Part shown: positions 1-11,500 of the stretch, piece by piece
Position numbering within the stretch: position 1 is the stretch's first letter
Layout of the letters: every line of letters starts with the position of its first letter
Source of the DNA: Incurvaria masculella
Lineage: Eukaryota; Arthropoda; Insecta; Lepidoptera; Incurvariidae
Direction of reading: 5' to 3'
Assembly: GCA_946894095.1 (NCBI GenBank)
Contig: OX335649.1
Span: 15,518,001-15,582,000 of the forward strand
Length of the DNA: 64,000 nucleotides
The notes under the pieces: generated by a model
The model's database searches: none
What the model saw: only the letters and a program-made list of their open reading frames with translations
Told to the model about the DNA's origin: nothing
Translations under genes and position numbers: made by a program

Positions 1-3000
1 CACTATTTTACATTTCTAAGTAGGGCAAAATGAAGGTTTTTCTTATCTAAATACAATATCCAAATATCATTGTTCTACGTTTATTAATTGAGAAGTTATT
101 TCAATATTTAAAATGCTTCATACAAAATAGTACCTAAAATGTGCTTAGAATTCCTGGTATTTCGGGTCCTGCTACCTGTGGAAATTTCCATTATATATTG
201 TAACTCTTCTAAATTTTATACCTCCTTGTTTCGCATTTAACGGACAAATTATGTTAAAGCTATTGAACGCTAGATGGCATTAAAAGGTTATCGAGGTGTC
301 TTTCTCGCTCTCGAATAGTTACAATATTGCGTCTCTGTCACCAAAATGTTTGCATGTGTGCGAGGTGGAGGGGCACTCCCCCCGCTACCCTCTCTCCTCT
401 CCTCTATACACCTTGTCTATGTATGTGTACACTTTTGGTTAAACTACTTGCCGCTGCGGCGCTGGCGCATTATGTACTTTGAGTTGAATGGATAGATCTT
501 TCGGAGGGGTTGGCCACGCCCATAAAAAATATGGCGCAGTTTTCAGGCGCGAAATTTAAATGAGTACATTTTTTAGAAGAGTTACTAAATTGACTTTAAT
601 TAGTCTATATAGAATAATGTTACACCCTATAGTCTATGTAAATAAATCTAGAAATCTATTATTAAAGGTTAAATATCTAATAATCTTATAGACTAATGGC
701 TGCGTCGTCGACAAATACCCTAGGTAAGATGCAGGGAGAACCAACTAGGAACCAACCACTTACGTAGGTCCACTGTTGAACGTAGTTCTCTATGGTAACT
801 CTATGGTAGGTTAGGTAGGTAGCGTTGTAGGATAAGTTTCGATTCCACTATAATCTCTTTAATGAACCTTCACATATAAATATTTTGTTTTAAATGCAAA
901 GTGCAGGGCCATAGTCGACGTTTTTAAAGTTAAAAAATACGGTTTGAAAGCATTCTAGTGGAACGTTTCCTGGGAAAATATGTTGTTATTCATCGCCGGC
1001 AGCGACCACAAACTAGTTCGGGAACTTCTAAAATTACCCCTGGAAGTTTTGAGGCGTGTTTTCGTGCTGTCAATCATTTCCATTGGCATCGCGATAAGAC
1101 TGATTCATGTAGACCTAAACATCTTTGCTAAAACATCAAAGCAACGTTCAGTTATCACAAAGAATATGGTATCTCTGTTCGCTGAGTGTTTCGTTCTTTA
1201 TTACAATTTATAAATAATATCTACTATGGAAATATTATTTAATATGTAATTATTTTGTTTAATAATTGACCGTGACCGAGAGAAGCATGAAGCGTCTCCG
1301 TTTCAGCTTAGGTAAAAATGCTTTAGTATGTCCGGCTGTTCTCTACAGCTCGCATTTTACGATTCGATAATTACATTCGGTTTTGGATTTTCATAAAATT
1401 TGTGGAGCCATTTCAAAAATCTTTTGTTTTTGTATATTCGGTTTATGGTTTTTTTTTAAATGGCCTAGCCAATGTACAAAAAATTTACAAAAATGTCACA
1501 AAACTTTTTGAACATTTTTCAACATTACGCTGCCGCAATTCGAATGCGTTTCGATGTCCTCCTTGCTCGCTGGTTCGAACACTCCTCTGACGTCACAGTT
1601 ATGCCGAACAGAAAGATGTGTAGACAGCCACCGGTCGCCATCACCGTTGCCGCTGACGCAGCTTCGCTCGGCTCAGGCGAACGAGAAGCCGTACAGGAGG
1701 ACGAATCAATATTAATTAGTCCAACTCATGACCTCGAAGTTTTTCGGCAATCGCTCTGTCTGTGACAAAAAATATATTGCAAGAAACCTTAAAGGAGATT
1801 CTTTCTAATAAAAGTTCCCATGAAAAATGCGCAAAGTAAACCAGGTGTCCTTTACAAGCAGGTAATGTTAGAAGCAACTGCCGCCGCTGCTATGGTTTTT
1901 GTAGCCTCCAAATACAAGTTTGAAAGCACATGGGCATAGTCGAGTAACTCCCAGTTGAGGGCCTGGCGTACTCCATTTATCGCACTAACACAAAAAACAA
2001 GGAAATTATCTACATATATTTTTCATGAGGTTATGCAGACAAGGTAAATTGTTGATGGTTTCTGGTTCTTTATTTTGTGAGTGAATATAATGTTATAATA
2101 TTTGAAAGTTGTATACATCGTGCAACCAGTGGTTTTGTGTAGTTTATTTAGGAAAATGTTTCCACGCTAAACCTTGTTCTTAAGACAGGTAATCGTGCGC
2201 AATAAGAGTGACTATTTAAATCCATCCCAACACGGCCCAGACATACAACAGGTTTACAAAATTCCCGGAGGGATCCCGGTGCTCCCAGGGTACGTGCCCG
2301 TTGATCGGCCACACTCCTGCAGTCCAACAGTACATGGGCAGCTGTCTCTGTCGTATACATTTGACTTGACAATCCGATTTGACTTGTTTCTTCTAATAAC
2401 TTGTAGCCTACTTTACACATCGCTAAATGACTTGACAGATGAGCCGTGAGGTGAAACCCTTATGGATATTTTAATTAGTTTTGATGATTTCGAACTTAAC
2501 ATAATTGCACCTTAAATAGGTTTTAATAAATCAATGATCATTATCATATATCAAGACATATGACAAGTACAGTTTTAGAAAGGTGAAATATTGTATAAAA
2601 AAAGTATAAAAAGGAAGTGTTTTCACCTTTGCATAAAATTAATTTAATCTACAAACTGCATGGTATTTCACACGTTTATTGTGAGCACAAATATCATTTT
2701 AAGTAATAATATTTTTAGGGTAATCTCAGGATTTTCCATGAGTCACTCCCATGACCCAATCCTTTAGCGACTCTGACGCGATGGTTTAAATCCGTAGGTT
2801 ATTTCCATAATGGGGTCGGACCCTTTTGTATCCAAATTTATTCGCATTGTCGCACTGTCCATTCATCTGCCTCGTGCTCGTGCCGTCCCTGTCAACGATT
2901 TTGTCGATTTCCATTGATGCGTAGAAGTTTCCTTGACCAATCATTGTTAATATAATGTTTTTGACCAGATTCTAAAATTATTATAACATAAATATATCGC

Positions 3001-3725
3001 CCGCTCAGTTTTTACAGCAAAGCAAACGATCTCCTATTCGACGTAACAGTATTTATTTTTTTACACAAGTTTAGGTTTATTTACATTTATTACTAAATGA
3101 AACCAAAACTATATAGAACCTAAGGAAGTTTCTATACAAATTTGGTGTAACAAATCCTATAAGGCCACTCCGAGCTACAGAGAAATCTGCATCCGAAATC
3201 GGAACCCAATAATCTTCACTTTCAAGATATTCGGACAAACTATTGGGAACAACGCCGTTCGTGCGAAAAATGCACGGTCAGTACCGCTACCTTCTAGACA
3301 ACTATTATTCTACATGTTTTTTGTTTTAAACAAAATTACTTCGTAATTTAATTTTTCGTAGGTACTTACATATTTTTCCATCAATGACCAGATATTGCGG
3401 TAGTCTAGGACGTATGTAGATAGATGATAAAACAATTCAAAAAGCACCTTAAACTAAAAAGTAATTAATAATTATTATTCATTTAATTATATATACTTTT
3501 TAGTGTTGACTACCTCAGGGTTATTGAACGTATATATCTTTAAATATTATATTTTATATTAATTATAGGTGAAAAGACATTCTAAGTAAGCTGCTTACAT
3601 AAATAAGACAGTGCGGTTTGAATAAAATGAGTGACAAAGGCAGATTTTTTTTTTAATCATAATTTTCACAGAAGCGAGCATGCACGAATTCTATCCTACG
3701 TAATGAGAGTTCAGAAAATTGTGCT
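1..3725. other. AT-rich stretch without recognised gene
   Basis: There are no open frames with family motifs on either strand. A more GC-rich patch at about 1527-1760 contains TGACGTCA (1588-1595) and has weak similarity to patches near 12686-12750 and 27921-27990 (GCTACGCTGCC, then GTTTCGAT). The NDRG 5' exon could be here but was not found. Confidence 0.5.
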
Positions 3726-3912
3726 AATCGACTTCCTTCAATACGCGAGCGTTTATCAAACGAAAGAAATGAGCAACGTTATCGCAGACTCCTCTTGATA
3801 ACGCGAACTTTTATCAAACGAAACGGAAGAACGTTCTCACCGAATCGGCTTGTTATAAGAACGTTTATAGAAACAGAAGAAGAATGTCGTCACCGACTCG
3901 GCTTGATACACC
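3726..3912. repeat. Imperfect tandem repeat, about 60-bp unit
   Basis: Units contain TTTATCAAACGAAA and CACCGAATCGGCTTG with variants, about 2.7 copies. They are diverged. Confidence 0.55.
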
Positions 3913-4739
3913 ATAAATTGAGACGATTATTAAATTAATGTACTAAAACCAGATTGACTCGCTGACACGTATATAATATGTGAATGCCTGAATGAATGAA
4001 CATATAGAAAATGTACATTTGTCTATTACTTTATGTCACTAAAATGTTTTACTATCACCGGCTTTTGCTGTTATTATTATTAAAGGCTGCGGGCGTAATT
4101 ACATTCCTATTGCTTGGTTGCACAATTACCTATTTTAATGTCGTTGCATCGGAAATAGAGACAAACTCAACATAGCTTTTTGTCGCACTGACGACGAACT
4201 TGGCGTAAGTACATGGGACAGTAATTATTTCCCTTTCTAGTGTAACGACATGATACGTAAGTCATTCCATGGCTAGGATAATACATAATAGATAGTGTGC
4301 GTTCTATTTCATTGACGATACTTAATCGATAAATCAATTATTCATATAAATGGGCTGAGTACAGCCCTATTCTCGAAATTCCGTCGAGAAAATCGCTTTG
4401 AACCGCTATAAAAGCAGTTTTCACCAATGGAACAGTCTTGATTCTTGAGCGCGGAAATCCGCAAGAATATGCCTACAACATGTTTTCTAGGTCTCGTGTT
4501 CCTATCGTATGGCAGATCACTGAACGATTGGTGTATTTTTTTATGCGCTGTTATTTTTAGCCCGTCGTGTCTATTAGTCAGTGTAGCTTACTCAGTGTAC
4601 CGTGTAGTTTTGTGAAGCATGTTTAAGCTTCTTACATAAATACATTTTTAGAATTATGTCAAAAAATAGGAACGTTCTGACAAAAAGTGAACTGAGATGT
4701 CTAAAAGTTCGATGTATCAACAGAACCACGATCGGTAAA

Positions 4740-4812
4740 TTGTGAAATGTACTCAGGTGTTTTCCCCAAAGTACAACCTGGATTCATCAAATATGGTGTG
4801 AATATCGACGTG
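4740..4812 (+). mobile_element. Non-LTR ORF2 end fragment
   Basis: GTTTTCCCCAAAGTACAACC recurs in related form near 10223. Translations resemble the VFPxxYNLxxFKxxV end of CR1/jockey-type ORF2 proteins. Very short. Confidence 0.35.
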
Positions 4813-4922
4813 TGAATAAGCGACTATTTTATGCATGCCGGTATGTTTTTCCAGCTCCTGTGGAAGTTCAAAAGCGTATGGGTGTCTTTATTTAGATTTT
4901 CACTGTTGTTCGACATAATAGT

Positions 4923-5066
4923 TAATGTTTACGAATGTACAGTGTTAAGTAAAGCTTACTTATTTCCGACATTTCGTCCACCACCATCCTGATGATGTCC
5001 GCAACGTGGTGGACGAAACGTCGGAAAGAAGTAAGCTTTACTAACACTGTACATCCGTAAACATTA
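4923..5066. repeat. Fold-back element with hammerhead-like core
   Basis: Arms 4923-4984 and 5006-5066 are near-perfect inverted repeats (TAATGTTTACGAATGTACAG against CTGTACATCCGTAAACATTA). The centre reads CTGATGA, then GTCC..GGAC, then GAAACGTC. A fragment recurs on the other strand near 21171-21207. Confidence 0.8.
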
Positions 5067-5700
5067 AGTATTACGTATGGGTGTCTCTTTAATTTTTCAT
5101 CAGAGCCCTTTATATGTAAACATAAATTTGATCAAACATATTATTTATGAGAGCATTAATAAAGAGAGGACGCAAACGTAAAAGTTCATCCCTATAATTA
5201 CAAGGAAAGGTTTCCCGGCTTGTTTACAAACAAACATTTTACTGGCCTCGTCCAAAGAACGCAGTTCGTTCCCCCGCCATCTTGTGCAACAATCGCCAAT
5301 TAGGTTCGTTCGCGCCAGGCGTGTTCTAAATTTGAACGGGTTCATAAATAATTGAGCGCGATCCAGAAAGGTCAGTCGTTACTTCTTGCTGCCGCTGCCG
5401 TTATTTTGGTCGTAACAGAGAACAATATTACAAGGGAATAAATACTGAATTATTAAGCGGACACTCAAATTAATAACGTATCTATGTATTTTCGGTAATC
5501 ACTTTCTCCAAAGGACAGTAACATCCATTCATATTTGAACGGAACAACCGTAAGATGCGTGTTTAGGTACCTAAGTAGGTAAAATGTCGCAGGAAGGTTC
5601 CGGATATTTGTCAAAAGACTTTTCAATTTGCATCTTTACTCGATTTTCTTAATTATCTGTTTATAGATCTGTTGATGTAAGATGTTGTATGGAGTTACGG

Positions 5701-7165
5701 AATTTATTTATTTATTTATTTGGCAAAGCAAACAGGTACAGACATGATTAACATACAAAAGACAATTTAATACTAATTTACTAGATATGTACCCAGCACC
5801 GCATTTCACATATAATATTCCAGCTGTGTGAGCTCGTAATTGGTGTTATTTTCATTTATATTATTTTTCTATTGTTATGTAAATGCACTGTGAGCTCGCC
5901 TTAATAAATAAAACAATAAAAAATAAAATAAATAAATATAAAAAATATAGGGCTTATTATTTCAGAAAGAAAAACATCACCGGGCTTATCATAAAATAAG
6001 ATTTAGGTTAATAACAATAATTATTATAATATAACTAAATATAACTGAAGGTTGCAAGTTTCCAAATTGAGCACAGATAAAGTATGAGTGTAACATGATA
6101 ACATGCATGGCAGAATCATTAATTTAAATGGCACAGAAAAAAACTTAATTAACAAAAAAGAAAATAAACTATTACACAAACAAACATACAAAATTAAAAT
6201 GGATTATGATGAAAGAGTTGCTGCAACTTGCTTCTTGAAGTCATTATTACTGAGATAGTGTATATATAGATCAGGAAATACTCAGGTTACCAGCGTTGGT
6301 CCAGTTTTAAATTAAACATAACTCGGCTCCTTGTGGTACGTTGTGGCACATTATATGAAATACTAGAAAGCAGTTCAGGGCAGTCAAATTGATTGTTGCA
6401 TATTGTATATAGTGTAGCCATATCCAGTAGGGTTCTACGATTTGATAAGCCGAGTAAAGAGTATTTAAGAAGGCTGTCATAGGAGAGTTGAGATTGGAAA
6501 CAATGTCGGTGCATAATGTGAAGAAATTTACGTTAGACCATTTCAATGGCATGTCGGTATTTGTCATAGTAAGGGTTCCAAACAGGAGCGGTATATTCCA
6601 GCTGTGATCGAACCAGTGATTTATTTAGATATTTGTAGGTACTGGCGTTCTTAAATTGCTTTGAGGTGCGTAAAACAAATCCCATCATTTGGTAAGCCTT
6701 AATAGTGATTTTTCAACATGTAGATCAAGGTGAAGTTTTGAATCCAATGTAACTCATAGGTCGCGAATATGCTCGATCCTTCCCAGTGTGTTACCTCCCA
6801 GCGAGTAGAGGAATTCTAGAGTAACACGTTTTTTTGTAAAAGTAATCTGATGGCACTTGGGAAAACTAAGGTACATTTTATTGACTATTGAATATTGGAA
6901 GAAATGGTTAAGGTCACACTGCAAATCGAAACAATCTGTAGTCAAACGAATTATTAAAAAAAATATATGTCGTCAGCATATATTAAGAACTATTTTTAAA
7001 GCAATCAATGACATAATTTATAAATCAAATAAACAAAAAAGGACCAAGAATTGATCCTTGAGGAACACCAGATGTGACTGTGACCATTTCAGAATCAAAC
7101 CCATTTACTACGACACTCGGCTTCCTGTTCACGATATAAGATGCAAACCATCTGAGGAGGTTACC
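5701..7165 (-). mobile_element. Jockey-like non-LTR retrotransposon, 3' half, decayed
   Basis: On the - strand, 7165-7050 encodes LLRWFASYIVNRKPSVVVNG and then TSGVPQGSILGP, reverse-transcriptase motif 4. At 6980-6969 it encodes the catalytic YADD box. Downstream, about 6945-6754 continues FDLQCDLNHFFQYS, and 6567-6287 gives the connection to the ORF2 end (LLGLSNRRTLLDMATLY). A (TTTA)n run at 5701-5721 is the 3' tail. Stops and frameshifts make it inactive. Confidence 0.85.
5810..5945 (+). mobile_element. 3' tail of an element in opposite orientation
   Basis: TGTGAGCTCGCCTTAATAAA followed by an A-rich tail reads as the 3' end of a + strand retroelement nested in the jockey-like copy. Confidence 0.4.
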
Positions 7166-7339
7166 TCTGATGCCATTTTAGGCTCATTGTATGGGGATTT
7201 ATGGCTCTGTAAGGTGTTGTCTGAGTTGTATGGTGTTGTTTTTTTATGTAACTGGAAATCGGTGGCTATACCAAACTGACAGTCAGATATTGGCCTAACA
7301 CACCATATGGTAACACGGTGCCATGCCAGGACATTTCTT

Positions 7340-7415
7340 ATATTGTATGGAGTAGCATGGTTTTGTATGGGGTTGTATGAAGTTGTATGGTGCGTTATGG
7401 TGTTGTTTGGATTTA
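7340..7415. repeat. TTGTATGG-rich simple sequence
   Basis: Repeated TGTATGG words with variable spacers form a cryptic simple repeat next to a SINE-A fragment (7263-7345, - strand). Confidence 0.6.
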
Positions 7416-7504
7416 TGTCCAAACAATTTAAATGGTTCATTACTTGATATGTTGTAGGTGTTTAATGGTTACGACATTACCGTTCTGATTAATTTTTACG
7501 AGGT

Positions 7505-7873
7505 TTAAGGATGTTCCGACCCATACAATGTATTTTTTACACAGAACGCAAAAAGTATTGCACTTTAAGGCTCGAATTCGTCAAAAATATTAAATATAGC
7601 CATAGTAGTTGCAGCGAAAACATATTCACAATTTCAGGTTTAATGGTTTCGTTGTAATTGCCGATTAGAAGTTTTACACCGTTAGATGGCGCTGTTAAAT
7701 AAAAATCGTATTTAAATAAATTGTAACAAAACCAATAATCCTGAAATTGTGAAATTGTTTTCGCTGCAAGTAATATGACTATATTAAACTTTTATTCTTA
7801 ATTCGTGGCTTAAAGTGCAATACTTTTTGCGTTCTGTGTAAAAAAAACATTGTATGGGTCGGAACATCCTTAC
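7505..7873. mobile_element. MITE-1, 369 bp, long terminal inverted repeats
   Basis: It begins TTAAGGATGTTCCGACCCAT and ends in the reverse complement, with arms of about 65 nt that include ACAGAACGCAAAAAGTATTG. There is no coding capacity. A same-length copy lies at 49201-49569. TTAA ends suggest a TTAA-targeting transposase supplied in trans. Confidence 0.88.
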
Positions 7874-7983
7874 GGTTTACGAGCGACATATTCATACATT
7901 GATGCATTAAAATGATTTTGAAGATAAACCGAAAATATATCGGGGTCCATACCAAAGTTTATCCGTTTATTTTATAAATTTGA

Positions 7984-8364
7984 TTAAGAGGATAATGAGG
8001 TGATCGAGTTCCATTTAGTGGCTCTTGCCTAATTCCTCAGTCAAATTACATCATATATTTGTGAAATTTTACACATTAAATAAATCAACCAAGAGCTACG
8101 TCTGCACGTTTTAGTTTTTTGATAAATTAACTTATATCCGCGATATACACCTTGAATATGGGTACACAAATACAAAAAGGCGTATATCAGGGATGCAAAT
8201 GAAGTTTAAAAAAAACTGAAACGTCCAGACATAGCTCTCAGTTGATATATTTAAAGTGCAAATATCAGAAAAAAAATCTTAATTGGACTGAGGAAACAGG
8301 CACCGGCCATTGCACGGAACTTTATTTGTATGTATGATATTGTATGACCTCATTATTCTCTTAA
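7984..8364. mobile_element. MITE-2, 381 bp
   Basis: TTAAGAGGATAATGAGGTGA at the left and its degenerate reverse complement at the right (TGACCTCATTATTCTCTTAA) give inverted ends with TTAA flanks. It ends 92 nt before NDRG exon a. Confidence 0.8.
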
Positions 8365-8456
8365 GTGATTCAATGTCGCTACTTAACCTAAAATGTAAGT
8401 GTCGTTGCTTCCAAAATTTGCTATTAAAAAAAATAACGCAACTTTTAATATTTCAG

Positions 8457-8507
8457 AAGTACGTGGTCAGCACTGACCGAAGCGGGGATATCCACGTGCA
8501 CGTTCAG
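8457..8507 (+). CDS. NDRG exon a (first one seen)
   Basis: This exon has 51 nt, phase 0 at both ends, after acceptor TTTCAG and before donor GTGAGT. It encodes 17 residues beginning KYVVSTDRSGDIH, the conserved N-terminal strand of NDRG proteins. It joins directly to GDLSQQDKR in the next exon, nearly 14 kb downstream. Confidence 0.9.
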
Positions 8508-11500
8508 GTGAGTTAATTACCTTTCTAAAACACAACTTTCTATCTATGTCACCATCTTAAATCTTTTATTAATCGTATGGTCGTACATTTGAAAATCACT
8601 GCGTTTGAAGCTCTTAACTGTTTTGTAGTCACGGACCTCTTGCGAAATAAAAAAAAATTCGCGGACCTCTTTTCAAACTTGAATAAAGAGAAAGAAAAAA
8701 AGTAATTAAACTACTTTTTATTTATTACTACAGAAGTAGTACATTTTTTTATCGATCACGCGCAGTATTTATTGTTATAATATCAAAACATGGACCTCCA
8801 GCACGCATGCCACGGACCGCTAAGCTGTTTTATAGCTTGGATTAGAACTTTTCAAACTAAATTTATTCTATTACATATTTTATATATATACGAATAAACA
8901 GTATCCGTAAATATAAAAAAATATATTAATTCAGCTTAATATAAAATAATATGTCGAACAACAGTGAAAATCTAACCAAACATAAAATTATTCGTGTCTA
9001 AATATATTTTCATTTGTATCGAATGAACTAAAGTTTGCTTACATTTTCTTTAGCAAATAGTTTTTTACACAAACAAAAGTTCACGAAATAAAATGGCAAC
9101 TATAAAATGTTTTAGTATCCGATGTAGGCCTACATCGGATGCTCGCGAAGAATGAAGTGCGTATTTATATCATATTTCCATCGTCTCCATCGCCACCGTC
9201 AAGTAATATTAACGAGCTTCCTCCTTCGGCATTTAAGCATTCGTGGCTCAGTGCTAGGAAAAGAAAAAAATCAACTCCTATGTTTCGGTTTCGATACCTT
9301 ATATTTACTCCTCAACTTTAACTCACAATTGGTCATGACTTACTGTAGTTTCACTACCAACAAACAAACTAACATGTTGGTTGTGTTATTGTACTGAATT
9401 TTCTGTTGCACATTTTTTTGTAATAAAACAAAATGCAATCAATATATCTTTCAAAGCTGCGCTTTATTGATTACTAGCTGAGTTACCCGGCTACGCTCGC
9501 CAAATTATTTCCAGGATATTATATGAGTTGCCCTCTCATGCAACTCTCATCCCCTATTTCACCCCCTTCAAGTTTAATTTCCCCAAGGTTCAGACTATCC
9601 CTATACCGAAATTCATGAAAATTTATTCAGCCATTTAGGTGTTCAAACGTAACAAAGAGAGAGAGAGACGAGATTTTCGAATTCATATTATTGGTAAAGA
9701 TTATTCAAAAAAATTGTGTCTCAAAAAGACCTTGCATTTGGAATGAGAAAAATATATTTTTTAAGATTTCATTAGAATATGTTTTTACATGTGTGAAGTA
9801 ATTATTGAAATTACACGAGAACATACTTCGAGCTGTTGTTGAAACAAGAGTTTCAGTAACCAAACCTATGCTGTTTAATGGTTAAACAAAAACATACGTC
9901 TGTAAAAAGTTTACAGATTAATTACATTTTTAAACCCTTAGGCCCCATCGACACGAGAAGCTTCCGCAAGATATGTTGGACAGACTGTCAGACAGTAAAT
10001 CCAGAAAAATGGATGTACGCGATTTAGTTCCTCGTGGAAATGGGGCATTTGACATACATTCGATTTCCTGATCAGATTTCAGTATAAGCAATCAGAAACT
10101 GCCTTTCCGGATTGCACGCTCGGGCAGTCCATCTTGACAAATTTAAATTTCACGCGCGTAACCAACCGATCCTATCTCCGCTTTATCTTTAAAGTCGGTA
10201 AAGTGTGGAATGCCGCGATATTTTCCCCAAAGTATAACCGGGGTCCTTTAAATATAATGAAAAGAAGCACCTCGCCGGCCGGCATGGTTTTCGCAGACCC
10301 CGAACACCAAACAGAGAGAGTACCCTCTTACTTTTGTAAAGTTCGCAAGTACACTGGCCTCTTAGTTGAGTCTGCCCTCACCACTTCGCGTTTAACATTC
10401 AAAACAGCATTTAACACATTATATCCATGAATTTAACATCAATTAGATCCTCGAACATTTCCTGAATTTCATTTCATTTCATTTCATTTATTTAAACTTT
10501 TTGGTAGTCAAACTACACCAAGTTACGTCACAAAGATCCGCGGATTCGATCAACCCAGTAAAGAAGAACACGCAAAGAAACTTCACGGGTTTACATAACA
10601 TATTTTTCCGTCCACAATTATGAAATACATACTTAGATCTAAATGCTACTGCCAAACAATTCCTTGGCAGAACAGTTGTAGGGCAAAGAACAAAGAACAA
10701 TAGAAACAGCAACCCTAAGTTTAAGTTCGCCCTGGATTACAGGCGTTGCGCTATTTTTCGTTTGTTTTGCCCGAGGTGGGGGATGAAATGAGTCTCTAGG
10801 TAATTTGACGTCGTCTCGGGTAACTGGCGGAAAAGCGTTATGGTTATTACGTTAGGGTAGGCTTTGGGGATGAGTTCGCAGCTGGCGCAACGGTGATGGT
10901 GTCTTTTCTTGACTTAAAAAGGTTGATGTAGTTATGTCCGAAGCCTCTGTAACGAATATGATATATCGATCATAAAATAAGGATTAATTAAATATAAATA
11001 TTTAATATTTTCATATTTTTTCAGATTTGTTTCTTTAATTAATTTGTTCTTACTTCAGAGTCAATTTAAACTATGTTTTCATGTTAAGAACGGCCCGTAA
11101 GCTATGCTCCCCATACAAACGTAGTTTACTAATCATTTGGAAACCGCTATTCCAATTAAATTGATATTTAATATCTGATATCAGGTAACAAATATCTGTG
11201 TCTGCATGCTTTTGTTTTTTTTTTTAATCCAAACCGAATGAAATGAAAGCAAAAAGAAAATCTTCATACGAATATTGTTTTCTCTATGGTTTGACCCAGA
11301 ATACAGTTACCGAAAAAACAAAGGCATGCAGACACAGATATTTGTAGCCTAATATTAGATACCAAATATCAAGTAAGTTGAAACATTAGTTTTCAAATGA
11401 TTAGTAAACTACGTTTGTATGGGAGGCGAAATTTTCAGGTGCTTACGGGCCGACCTTAAGCGCAGCATATGGCGTACGCTTAGTCTCACATGATGGGTGT

